Positions 47,501-60,663 of a stretch of 64,000 nt of DNA are shown in pieces. The stretch comes from Symsagittifera roscoffensis (taxonomy: Eukaryota > Xenacoelomorpha > Acoela > Convolutidae), in NCBI RefSeq assembly GCF_963678635.1, contig NC_087068.1:7619027-7683026 (forward strand), written 5' to 3'. The first letter of the stretch is position 1, and each line of letters opens with the position of its first letter. A program made the translations under genes and the position numbers. The notes under the pieces were generated by a model. That model made no database searches, had not been told where the DNA came from, and saw only the letters and a list, made by a program, of their open reading frames with translations.

Positions 47501-50500
47501 ATGGTGGTGTTCTCATTGGTATAGCCAGTTGCCTTCTACATTCCCCATTACGGCTAAATGTAAATGATAATATGGACGTAATAGCTTGTCGAGTTACCCT
47601 CACAAGCTTCTCTTCGCTCTTGGTTTGCATCTACAATCTTCCTGCTAATAGTTCGTATCGATGGAGCTTAGATAAATGGGAATCTATCTTTCCAGAACTC
47701 ACGAGAGTTAAATTACCTGTAGACTTAATCTTGATAACTGGTGATGCCAACCTGCCTGGAAATGATTGGGACATACTCAGTTCTGACGATGCTTATGAAT
47801 CGCATATCGTTAGGCTTCTCGACAGATTCAACCTGTTGCAAGTAGTTGATTTCAACACAACGTCTTCGAAGTTGCTAGATGTTTTTGCTGTCTCCTCTCC
47901 AGACCCTATCATCTCAGTGAGCATTGATGATACTGTCCTTAGTTCCTCTACGTTTTCTGATCAGAATCCCATCTCTATCGCAATTTCCGTGTCATACAAA
48001 GAACCAGTTTTAGCACCTATGCAGCGCTTCAGCTTTGCACATGCCGACTATGCTAGTCTCTCCGCCTTGATATCCGAGTTTCCTCTCGTTGGAAAGTGCT
48101 GGTCGAATCCGAATGTGTTGCTGGAGGAATGGCATTTATGGTTGCGTGCACTGATGTTACGCTGTATTCCTTTCAAGAAGTCGTCACCAGAATCGGCCCA
48201 CCTGATGAAGTAACTGACAATTTTAAAGAAGAAAGGCGCGGTCAAACCATCATGTTCCATTTTTCAGAAGATACAGAACTCGGAAGCAGTTTTGTCAAAT
48301 GTTCTCCAAACTGACAAAGCCGATTACGAGTTCGAGAAATGCATATTTGACTCATTATTTGTGTTTGTGTTCGAGAAATGCATATTTGATTCATTATTTG
48401 TGTTTGTGTACGATCGCATTCCTTCATGTCAATTTGGCTTCCAGAAGCGGAAATCGCCTGTATTACAACTTCTGATCTTCATTGACAACATCTATAAAGG
48501 CGTGTTGAACACTGATAATGTTGTTGAAACAGTGTATTTAGACTTCTCAAAAGCCTTTGACAAAATCAATCACAGTATTCTTATCCAGAAGCTTCAGCAT
48601 CTAGGCGTAAGAGGAAGTCTGCTGAAAATAATCAAGAGTTATTTATCTGGTCGGAAACAATATGTTCTGATATGCGAAGCAACATCCGGTTTCCTGTTAG
48701 TCACTAGTGGAGTTCCCCAAGGATCCATCATTGGTCCTATTTTATTTCTAATCTACGTGATCGACATAACCGATGGCTTGTTGTCTCTACCCTTCTTATT
48801 CGCTGATGATACCAAGTTACTGTCAATTCGCGATAAAAGCTGTACTTCACTTCTCCAACAAGATCTACGACTCTTGGAAACGTGGTGCGACTCGAACGAT
48901 ATGGTTTTCAACATCGATAAGTGTCACCTCCTCTCCTTCACGAAAAACTGCCCCAGCTCTCTGATTTTGTATGACGAAGAACTGAAAACTGTCTCGCCCG
49001 AAAAAGACCTCGGAATTATCATTTCGACCAGTTTGAAGTGGAGCGAGCATATCACATATATCTGAGGCAAATCCAATCCAGTGCTCTCAATGTTGAAGAG
49101 AAATTCTACTAGACGTCTCCACTGGCACCAAAGATTGAACATGTACAAGTCGATGGTGCTTCCCATTCTTTCTTATGGCTGTTGCGTCTGGAGTCCATCA
49201 AAAGCGGACATGAAAAGTCTCGAACAGGTGCGACGAAGAGCGACTGACTGGATCTTAGAATATCCTGAGTTGAAATACAAGCAGCGTCTCTATGCTCTCA
49301 ATATTCTTCCTTTATCCATATATTACCAGATCTGTGACCTCCTGATGCTCTCCCAACTTCTGAGCAGAAAATACAATGTGTCGCTAAATAACCACCTGAC
49401 TCCCTATATTCAAAATTACACAAGAATTTCAGAGAAGCAGATATTCAATCTACCAGATATGAAGCTCGAGACCGGCCGTGGTAACTTTTGGTAAAGGACC
49501 CCGCGATTATTTAACAAACTACAACCCTACGTCAATGTTCTTGACGACGTGGGCCTCAAGAAAAGACTCGTTGCTTTTTTTCTGGAGCTGGTTTGACACA
49601 AACTTTGATATAAACAAACCATGTACTTGGATTTTCGCTTGCAGCTGCGCAAACTGCCGGGAAACTTATCCCGAAATATGAAAGTTTTTGCAATATTCGT
49701 GAATCCGTTATCATTTTTTTCTCCAGTGTTGGTTGATTAAGAAATTTGCAATGGATTGATACTCTGATAAATCCAATTTTTGGTTATGCTTGGAAAAGGT
49801 GTAATGAGTACAAGTTTTGATGATTTGAGTGGTCATGTGTTGAGTTGTCTGACGTGGATCACCCTCCTATAGAAGTTTTTGAATAGAATCTCGGGATCGC
49901 GCATGTACTAGTTGAACAAGATGACAGGACTATAGAATGACCTAAAAAGACTCTACAATCAGACGAGGTTTTCCTTAATTGTAATCTCAGTCAATTGAGT
50001 GTTAAAGCTAAGGAATTTTTGCAAAAGTACTGTCTGATTGCATTCCGTTCAAAGTGAAAATTGTGAGGGAATTCAAGTTTGAAATTATTGTTCCAACGAT
50101 TTGAAAAATGCTGAGGAAATTTGTATTCGGGTGTGTTTTAATTTTATTTGTCTTGTTTTCTACGCAAAATCAGGTAACACAGTTAGTCAAAATGAAGACA
50201 AACTGCACTACCGAGCAGAATGGGCGCAAAAACGTAATCGAATTCTGTTTTTAAAACGGCATTTAAATTTCTAGGTTTTCCAGAGAAGTAACAAAAATAA
50301 ATATTGATCCAGTGTTCTCGAATTGGGTGATCCAGTTTTTTCAAATTGACTTAATTGTCAAATGTGAGTTTCTTCTGGTGTACATTCCGTCCTGCTTAAA
50401 ACTACGAATATAATGCGTATATACTCAAGAAAATAGCAGACCCGTTAAAAATGTTGCAGAAATTTGGGTTAGACCCCAAATGCTTTGTATACTTAACAAT

Positions 50501-53500
50501 TCGAAAAAATATTCCTTTTCAGAAATGCTGCAATGAATCAAAATTTTACTCAAAAAGAGAATATAAAGGAATTGTTTGTTGTCATAAAGTGGGCATATAC
50601 CTTCTTTGCTGTTTTTTTTAGCTTTGTATCTGATATTATTTTTTTAGCTTTGTAACCTTTTTCTCCCGACACTGAGAAATGTTTCGAAGATAATTCAATG
50701 TCGATAGCTTTGAATAGAAAGGGCTTTATTATGATGCATCAGTCCACCCCATCTGAAGTCTATATGGGGCACTTTTTTGCAGAAAATGAAACACATCTGA
50801 AGACAGTTTCTGCCCATTTTAAGAGTTCTGAACAACAAGTACTAAATCGCTCGTGGAGGCAATATTTTTCTCTTATATTCTTCGTAGCGTCCGTAGTAAT
50901 CCAGGGTTATAACGCAGCTCTCGCTTCTTTTGTTTTGCCTTTACGAGAATGAGTGCTCTAATTTTATTCATCTGTTTGAACTTGTGAGCATTGAGTCAAC
51001 TTTTTTCGAATCCATTTGTCAATAAAAGTGCTTGTTTTGTTCAACTGGTGTGTGCTTAAGGGTTGTCGACTTAGTGGTCAAATCGCTGTTTTTTTCGTGG
51101 CTTAAGAAACGTCCACTTTGTTTTTCCGAGAGGCACTTGAAAGTTAAAAAAAATGTATAAAGTATTTTTTGGGCCAACTGTTGTCTGCTCAAATTTTGTC
51201 GTTTTAGTGGCCACATCACTGATTCTGCTTGCGCCGCTAGCAACTTTGGCTGCATAAGCAAGTGCAAGTGTTGTTCATTTCAGTTTCAGGGACGGATTTG
51301 GAAGATATAAATTTTTTTTAGAAAATCTTTTTTTTTCCGTTTCAACTGGCGTGTACACAAAGATTGTCGGCTTAGTGGCCAAATCACTGTTGTTTTGATG
51401 CTCTAAGCAAATTTCACTGTAGTTTTTCAGAGAGGCTTGAAAGATTTTGAAAACTTTTTTTTTGGCTGAACTTGTGTCTGCTCAAAGGTTGTCAGTTTTG
51501 TTTCCTCTTCGTAAGCTTTGTTCTGCTGCTAAAATAATATTCAATTGTCTGGAATGTTTGCCTAGAAATTCTCATATCGAGACAAACGAATTTTTTCTAT
51601 ATTTGATGTATCGTAAGACGTAGCTCCGCTTCGTCTGTGTTAAATTCTATTTTTTCTTGTGAAGACTCTTATATAGGTCGTGATGATTATTTTTTATCGT
51701 TCACGCCAGTTTTTTTTTTCAGCATTTTGACTCATGGTTTATGTATCCTTAGCTATTGCAAGGATAAGCAAGCTTTTAACTGGGTACTATACTTTTTTCT
51801 CCGTAATTAACTTTGGTCACAGAATAGCACAGAATAATAAATTTTGGAATGATAAATATCAAGATATGATCATTTTCTTGAAAATTCAATTGAAAGTACC
51901 TCATATATCTAGTCAAGGTAATAGATTGGGGCAGTAAAAATTTTTTCCATTAATTTTATTGAAAAAGTTTTGATTTTTCGGATTCGTGGTTTTTGGCCTA
52001 GTTCAATTTCTGTTTTTTCTTAAATGTCATTTCTATTATCTGGTACTTACTTTGATCAACCTTATTTGTAAAGCAGGGATTTTTTTTATGTTATTTGTTT
52101 AAATTGAAAGTTCTGTATTTTGTCATTGTACCATGTTTGATTATGAACAACTTTTTTTTAAACTTTTTTTTCGACTAATTGGTTTCAGCTGATGTTGCAT
52201 CGGCTTAGTCAACTTATATTTTGTAATTTTGACGGAAAAAATTCCTGTTCGACAAAAGAAGGTAATATAAAAATGTATGGGGTTGAGTTTTTTGTTTTTA
52301 ATTTTTTGAGACATTTTCGAAATTTTTTCCAAATTTCAACAAAATTTTGTGTTCAGTAGAAAACTACTGTGCCGAAATTCAAAAATAAGGCGTATTAATT
52401 AAAAGAGTACGTACTCTGTGTGTCTATAATACCCTTATCTATGTCTTACTTTACCCTACTGTCGACAGCCTTCGAAAAAGTATGTGGGGGGAATATTTGA
52501 CCCATTATTTTGGATTTTTTTCGGTTTTTCAAAAACTACTCTCCCAAATCTGAAATTTTTAGTTCAATGGATAGAACGCATTGTAGGAACCTCACCTGCA
52601 TAGAGGACTACGCCCATTTTTTTTACAGAAAGTTAGGGCCCTCGGAGACGTCAATAATTGGTTTTTGTACCGTCTTTTGACTTTTTTTCGACAATTGGTT
52701 CAATCGAAACAGCAGATTTTGTGAATCTCTTCTGCTCAAGTGGCTACGCCCAATTGTTTTTTTTTACACAAAAAGGTATTATTCTCAGAACAGTCAATAT
52801 TTTAATTCTCTGATTTTTTTATTTTTGACTTTTATTGAAATCCGGTTTTGGTAATGGTCACGACCTACATTTCGGAAGGTTTTTGAACTTTTGACCGATT
52901 TTTTTAAGGAAATGTTTGATTTTCATAGACACTATCCTATCAAGTTTGATTATTTCAATCGAAAGAACCGGTTGCGAGAATTTTTCTTACAGCGGCGGCT
53001 CCTTATTTTTTGTGAGGAAAATTTCATGTATTTGGAAAGGTTGCAATTTCTTAAAAAATTTTTAGTAGAGAAGAAACTAAGGTTTCGGGCAAAGTCCAAT
53101 TTTTGAATTTACCCATTTCATCCCGCATAAGTAAAACAAATTCTAAAATTATCAAACAGTTAACTCGAAGTTTGACTGGCCCCTAGTTTTCTTTTAATTG
53201 ATTATACGAACGGTTAGGATCCGTTAGTTTTTTTCAACATTTATTTTTTTAACTATTATGTTTTTTCTTCAAATGTTTTGCTGTATGGCAATTAATGCGA
53301 AGCTCAGCTTCGCTTCGTGTTTTTAGTTCAATTTACCTTGATTTGTTAAAATGAGGACAAATCGCACTCTACGAATACGAGAGCGAAAATAGCGCAAAAA
53401 AAATGTCAACGTCATTTAGCTTTGAAATGGAATTTATTTTTAGGTTTTCCAGCGCAGTAATGAATTTAATTTTGATCCAAATGTATCGAATTGGGTTAGT

Positions 53501-56500
53501 TTTATCAATAAAGTGTCAATCATAAATTGTTCCTGAAATTCAATAGTTTTAATGCCATATATTTTTTCTTTAAGCTCGAAACTTTAAAATTTTGAAAAAC
53601 AATCATTTTTTCATTCTCTTTGCATTTATTGACAATTTCCATCTGGCTGTTGGCTAGACTTTTGATTTTTGAGAGATTTTTTTTCTTTCTGGTGAATCTT
53701 AGGTTCTTTTTCAACAGCTTGTGAAATAGCTTTGCTTAACTACTTTTGCTTTTGAACCAGAACTGTAAAAATGTACATAAGCTTAAGTATGGGGTTCACA
53801 CTGGAAGAATTTCTGTTATATGTAGATGTAATGTGCTCAATTTTCACTGTATGTTCAGTTGCGCGGCACTAGTGATCAGTTGAACTCGACTAATTCTAAC
53901 CGTGGCTGCATGCTGGCCAGTGGCGACGCAAACAGGGACAAAGGCGAGGCTAATATGTACCATGAGGGAGCAACATGTCACCTTACTCGCGAAGCTGCAG
54001 GCTCTTCGGGTACAAGTACACACCTTTAATTTTTTTCCAAGTTTGTTTTGCCAATTGTATCCTGGTTTATTAGTTAAAAGTTCTGTGGCGCCTTTTTTTT
54101 CTTGTTGCAGAACTAAAAATCAATAAAATCGAAAATTGTTTTGAATCATTCCGAAAAGCAAAAGCAACTTCCGCCATGTCTGTTTATTTTATTTATACAA
54201 CACTTTGACTTAGTTTTCATTTATCCAACAAAAACACGAAACAAGGTAGAAATGAGTTGCTTTCATGTAGGCTTCGCGTGCGCATTTTTTCAATCTTGTG
54301 CCGAAAACTGATTTTTGTTGCGATTTATTATAGTAGGCTTAAGATTGCCACAAATCAGTTGTTCAAAATTGGGAAAAATTGCTTGAAATCTGGTGTAATT
54401 TGCTTTATCTAGGTACAGGGACAGATGGTAATGCAATGGGCTTGTTGAATGAAAACCAGAAGTTTCTACGGTCTCTAGATCTCTCAGAGTGCCCTCTGAT
54501 TGGTCAGGGCAAATTCGGCAGTGTGTACAAACTGCAGCACAGCTTCATGGGCGAAAAACAAGTGGCTGTGAAAGTGTTCTACGTATCAGTTAGTCACACT
54601 ATTTTTTTACATCCACTGGCTTGCGTTGGATTTTTTCCACAGGGGCTGGGTTTTCGCAAAACTAGTATTCAATCTAAATTTGAGGGACTGTCTTCCAAAT
54701 ATTGATTATACTTACACAAGCAAAGCTGGTGTAATAGTATGAACCCTCTTGTTTTCCAACCTAAGTCGCAAGTATTAGTGTTCATTTTGAAAGCGTTCAT
54801 TTTGATCAATAACCAGCTACTAAGTACAGCCAATGTTAAGGGTATTCACACAGACTATCATATTACAAATAGCACTTTAGCTTATAGGTATCATGGATCT
54901 GTAGCGTAGAGGTACGGAAGGAGACTCGCAACAAAATAACAGGGTTCAAACCTGGGCAGGTTCGGATGTTTTTAATGAACTTTTTCGGAATTTGTATACT
55001 AGGTAAATTGCGTCCGCTCTATAAGATAAGGCATGCTGGCTGGTAATTTTTTTTTCTAATTGACTGGTACTGCTAATGCTTCGTAATTGGCTCGCGTAAC
55101 TTAGCAATTATGTAGACACATAATTGGCGTGCGTCACTTGTAGACTCAAAGTTTTACTCTTTCAGTTTTTCCCAGTAGCGTTATCGGTCATATTTTTGCT
55201 TGTGTACGCGAAGTGCAACTTCGCCTCTGTGTTAAAAAATTACGAAAGGGCGACATTTAGCAAAAATTATCGTGGAAATTAATAATATTGCTCGGTTGGC
55301 GATTTATTGTTTTCGTTCCGACAACTGGAAAAGGGCGGGAAATATTTGAGGATTAGGTTATGTTTCGTCCGCTCAACTGTAGTATGTCAACGAAAACCCA
55401 TAGGATTTTAAATGTGGTATCATTTTACAGCCCTATTAGTCGTGGTTTAGATTTTAAAATTTGTCTTGAGTGTCGAAACTTAGTAGTTTGATTATTTCAC
55501 GTATTAGACTAATATAGTGGAAAGTTGATGTGGCTGACCCCCTCGCTTAATTCGAATTTTTACTACAGTTTTAAACGTTTTTTTTTTTTAGTATTTTTAC
55601 CTGTCATTTTTGCCATTTTTTACCTAGTTCAAATGTTTTTCTTTTTAGAATTGATTTTTCTCCCATAAGAGAGCTAGCGAGCAGATTGCTATAGTATTAC
55701 TCAATTTTTTTACAACCAAAGTAGTAAATACATTGATTTCGGTGTCTCTTTTGCTTTAATTACGATCTGTTCTCCGCTTTATTAGTAGGCTAGTCTTGGC
55801 TGGCCGTTTTTCGAGCGGCCGTATCGCAGATGGAAGGACCTGAGATTCCTAATTCACTACTCGTACTTTCAATGCCGAGCTTAGAATAAGTGAACTAGCA
55901 TCTGTAGCTGCTTAATTGTTGGCTAGTATTAGGAATGTTACAATGGCTCATGGCGCAGATGCGAGAGCGTGAGACTCAAAATATCGAGATCGCAGATTCA
56001 AATCCGGCTCATTGCTTCTTATATTTACTTTTCTTATTTAGCTTTTTAAAGCTGTTTTTTTTGTCTTTTTCTCGCTTGTGTAAATCAATCTGGTTGAAAC
56101 ATTGTTTAAATGACTTGCATAGTATCTGACTCGCATAGTTATCTTCGTTGTTTCAACAATACCACTGAGAGTGACCGGAAGGAATTATTGAGGTACCTTT
56201 GAGCTTCGGAGGGAATCCAATGCGATATCTTATAAACGCTCTCTTTGGATTCATAAAACTAATAGCACTTCCGACTCAAATTTAGGAAAAGAATGGACTA
56301 CTCATGTCAGCAACCTTTTTTTTACCTACAAATCTTTGAGCGGCTGATTTATAGGTTTTGAGGGTATACTATAATTTTCCAGATTTAGCATCACTTTTAA
56401 GTGCTAAAAAACAAAGCTCAGGAAATTATTTAGGCCAGGTGTTTGTGCGATGTTTTTAAAATTAATGAACGTAGTGAAGACTCTTTTATAGGTTTTGCTG

Positions 56501-59500
56501 ATTTTTTTCAGGAAAAAGTCTTTAAATTATATTGCAATTAGGTATGATGCATTTTTTGAGTTTAATTGAAATGCATCTGCTGAAAGTGGCCTAAATAGCA
56601 CCCTCCAAATACGAACGTGGAAATGGCGCGAAAAAACTTGAGCGATTTCTAGTTTCGAAAGTGAATTTACTTAATAGATTTCTAGCAGAATAAAAACTTC
56701 AAGTGTTGATCCAGTTTTCTCAAGTTGGGTTAATGTTATCAAAAAAGCACCAATCATAAATCCCTCTAGAAATTCAAAGAGCTTAAAGGACATCTATTTT
56801 TTTCTTTGAAATTAGATTTAATCAAAAATTGCTACACTCTCAAGTATTAAGACTGGAATTGAGAAATTACACATCCCAATAAGAAAAGTTCAAATTGATT
56901 TCAAATAAATCGAAATATATATAGTTTCAAAAGTGTTCTTTAACTTCTAGAATTGCCAATCGATAAATATTCGATCGATAAATACTTACATATCGATCAA
57001 GTTTTCTCTAAATTGGTTATTTTTTATCAAAAAAGCGTCAAAGAGCACAAGATGATCTATTAATTCATAGAACTTCAAAGTTGAGAAGTGCCTAAAAATG
57101 ATCACCCAATTTATTTTCGGTTGCTTTGCGTTGTTGAACTTTTTTCCAGCCGTTTTTTTTCGATACGTTTTTGAAACGATGAGAGTGTTAGAAACATTCC
57201 GTGCTTCTTGCATAGCAACTGTCTACTCTTGCTCTCGTGTATTTCCAGGACAGGGCTTCGTGGCAAAAAGAGGTGGACATCTTTTCCCTGGCTGAAGTGC
57301 AACATCACCTGGGAGTGCTCCGCTTCCTGGCTGCAGACGACAGAGGAGTGGACGGATGCTGGCTGGTCACTCAGTACCACCCCAGGGGATCCCTCTACGA
57401 CTACCTGTCATCACATCACGCCATATCTCCACAGGCTATAATACGCGTAGCCGGTAAGTCATCTCAACTCACGCTTCTGATTTCAAAAGAAGACTTGGCT
57501 TCCTTTATTAGGTTTGTGCAATTATTTCGATTTTACGGCAAATTTTGTTTCTAGGTTTGAAATATATTAGTAGCTGTAATTTTTTTAAACACAAGAAGAA
57601 GAAGTTAAATTTGAATCTAGATGAAAACCAAAATTTTCCATGGTCTAAAAACTTAACAATTAATTTATATTTATTTTTGATTTATTACTATTGAGAGATA
57701 AATATGTAATTTTCGAGTAAATTGGTTAACCCGAAGCATATGTAAAAAGGCAGTTAGCAGTTATAAGGCTTCTGTTTTAGTTAGCAGTTATAAGCTACTG
57801 CTAGTGCGTGCAATATACTGGTTTATGTGTTTGTGTGTGGTTTATGTGTAATGTGCAGAGTCTTTCTTCGGTGGGCTGGCATTTCTGCACGACGGGATGA
57901 GTGGGGGAGTGCGGGTGGCCCACCGCGACATCAAGAGCAGAAATATGCTGCTGAAGGAGGACTTCACCTGCTGCATTTGTGACTTCGGACTGGCCATGCA
58001 GCTCAGACCAGACCAGGAGATAGGCTACACTCACAGTCAGGTAAATCCACCCCTAATCCACTTGCAAATTTGATATATAACTTGATATATAACAAGAAAT
58101 ATTAGTCAGATTTACAGGCAGTATAGAAATTGAACATTTTTGGCCAAAGACAATTAATTAAATAATTGCCCAAAAACCATCATGTAAGAAAACTTGAATG
58201 ATTTCCAAGACAGTTTTCCGTTAGATATTTGGCTTGGGTCCCTCTTAAATTGGCTCTGAAAAAAAATAATTTAGATTCATGAACGTAGTTAATACACTCT
58301 TACATAGCTCTTTTTGAAGAAAAGTTTGTTTACGCTAAAATTTGATTTTTCGCGCTTTGAAGCTTTTAAAATTCGCTTCAATTCCTTTGCTGAAAGGAAG
58401 ACAAACTCCACTGTCGAACAGCACAAGTTTCAAGGTCACGAAAAATGTGATCGACTTCTAGTTTCGAAAATGAAATTTAATTTCAATTATTTCGTTTTTT
58501 TTTTTCAATTATTTTTTTTTTGAAATTTTTGAAAATATAGTTTTTTCTTGTTTCATTTCCTTCATGACTTTTTTCTAACTGTCTCTTGGCTATGTTTCAT
58601 TTTTTTTTGACTTGGAGTCAATTATTTTTGCGAAAAGTTGCTCCCATAATTGGTAATCATTATGCAGTAAAATACCTTTGCTAAAAATATATTTTTAGCG
58701 TATTGGATATTGCAGAAAACGGTGTAAACGAAATTATTTGTTCTGTAATGCTAATAGAGTTTTGCTGATGGTCTGTAATCACGCAAAAAACGAAGAGGTA
58801 GAATTCTACGATCGAATAATAAACTTGCCGATGATTGAAATTTGGACAATCTGTAACGGCCCAGCTGAGTTGTTTTTCAGAAGTAATGTAGATTTTCTGA
58901 TATCTTATTCAGAATCACAGTTGAATATTGTGAATGGCTGGGTATTAGACAATTTATTAGCATTGGTCTGATAGTTTGATATCCTGTGTCATTGTTAATG
59001 GCTGGGTACTAGACAATTTGTTAGCATTGGTCTCATTGTTTGATGTCCTGTGCCATTTTTTTAAAACTGATTATGTTAGTTGGTTATTAATATGGATGAT
59101 TAAACTTCCTTAACTTCCCTTATAATTTGATCCCAACTTGAAATATTTGTTGTTCTGATTTGAAGTATTGTAGATTGAAATAGCTCAATAAATAAGCGAT
59201 ATTTTTTCCAAACTCTCTACACTGGCTAGTTTTTTTACCGTTACTCAGCAGTATGTTATCATCTGCAAATTGTATAGTCTCACAATTGACCGTTTTGTAC
59301 ATATCATTGACATATAAATCTAATAAAAGGGGTCCTAGAGCTGTATCTTAAGCAACTCATCTTACGACCGTGAGCCAATCTGATTTTTTTCCATTTGAGA
59401 CATTTTTATGATTTCTGCTTGTCAGATAACTCTGAAGGTTTATGGCAGTTGAGTCAAAGCCTAAGGATTCCAATTTTTCTAAAAGAAAATTATGATCAAT

Positions 59501-60621
59501 TGAGTCGAAAGCCTTAGATAAATGAAGAAGATCACCAGTTACCTGCGTCTTTGTATCGACTTTTGATCTAATTTTTTGTTTAAAACAAGAGCATTATTTG
59601 GTCGAAAACCTTTTTTTCGAAATCCAAATTGATGTTTACAAAATTTCAGTATGTGAGATAAGAAAATTGCAGATCCGCTACTTTCGTTACTTATTCATCC
59701 ATTCAACGTTCATTTTATAGATTGTTAGTAAGCTATAAGGTTAGAACGCTAAAAACTAAGTTACTCTTTATGGGCTAATTTTAAACTATTTTCAAATTGA
59801 TTTTTTGACTGGCTACCATTGGTAAACAATCCCCAACCCCTTCGTTTACAGGCCATTTTTTGAAAATTTAAATTATGGGTCGTTTTGAAAAACTGATTTT
59901 TACCTTTCATTTTTTTCAAACCATTCGAATTTTTGTTTTCATGTACAAAATAAGGTTTAAGGGGTGTTAAAAACAGTAATCTAGTTATATTGTTCTTATT
60001 GGTTGAAGGATTGTGCAATGATTTATCGACCGTTAATGAGTATAAAACATCTCTAGCTTTTAAAGCGAGGCTGGTCGATATAATTAGCCTTTGTTAGCTC
60101 TGGGGGTTTTCAATTGTCAATGAATGTAGTGAAGGCAGTTATATATAGGTCGTGATGATTTTTTCAGAAAAAGTCTACAATTTTTTCACACCAATTTTGA
60201 TCTTATGCTCTTTTTGATTTAATTTTTAAAATAATTCAAGTTCTTTTGCTCTCCAATTACGAAAGAGAAAAAGGCGTAAAATTATGATCGACTTTTATTT
60301 TCGAAAGTTATTTTGAATTTCAGATTTCCCATCAATATGATAAGCTTATATATTGTTTCTCTTTTCTCAAATTGGGTTAGTTTTCTCTAAATAAAATGTT
60401 TCTGATTATCAATTAGTGAAATATTTAAATTCAAAGAGCATTTAGGCCATATATTTCTTTTTTTGAAGCTCGAAAGTTAAAAAAACATTCGAAAAACTCA
60501 TTGACATTTTTCCTACTGGCGGTTGGCTTGGTTCACAATTTGGTTTTCCAAGTAATTTTTTTTATTCATGTCGAACTGTCAATGTTGAATATGAATTATG
60601 TTAGGTCAAAGCTGAAATATA

Positions 60622-60663
<42 letters not shown>

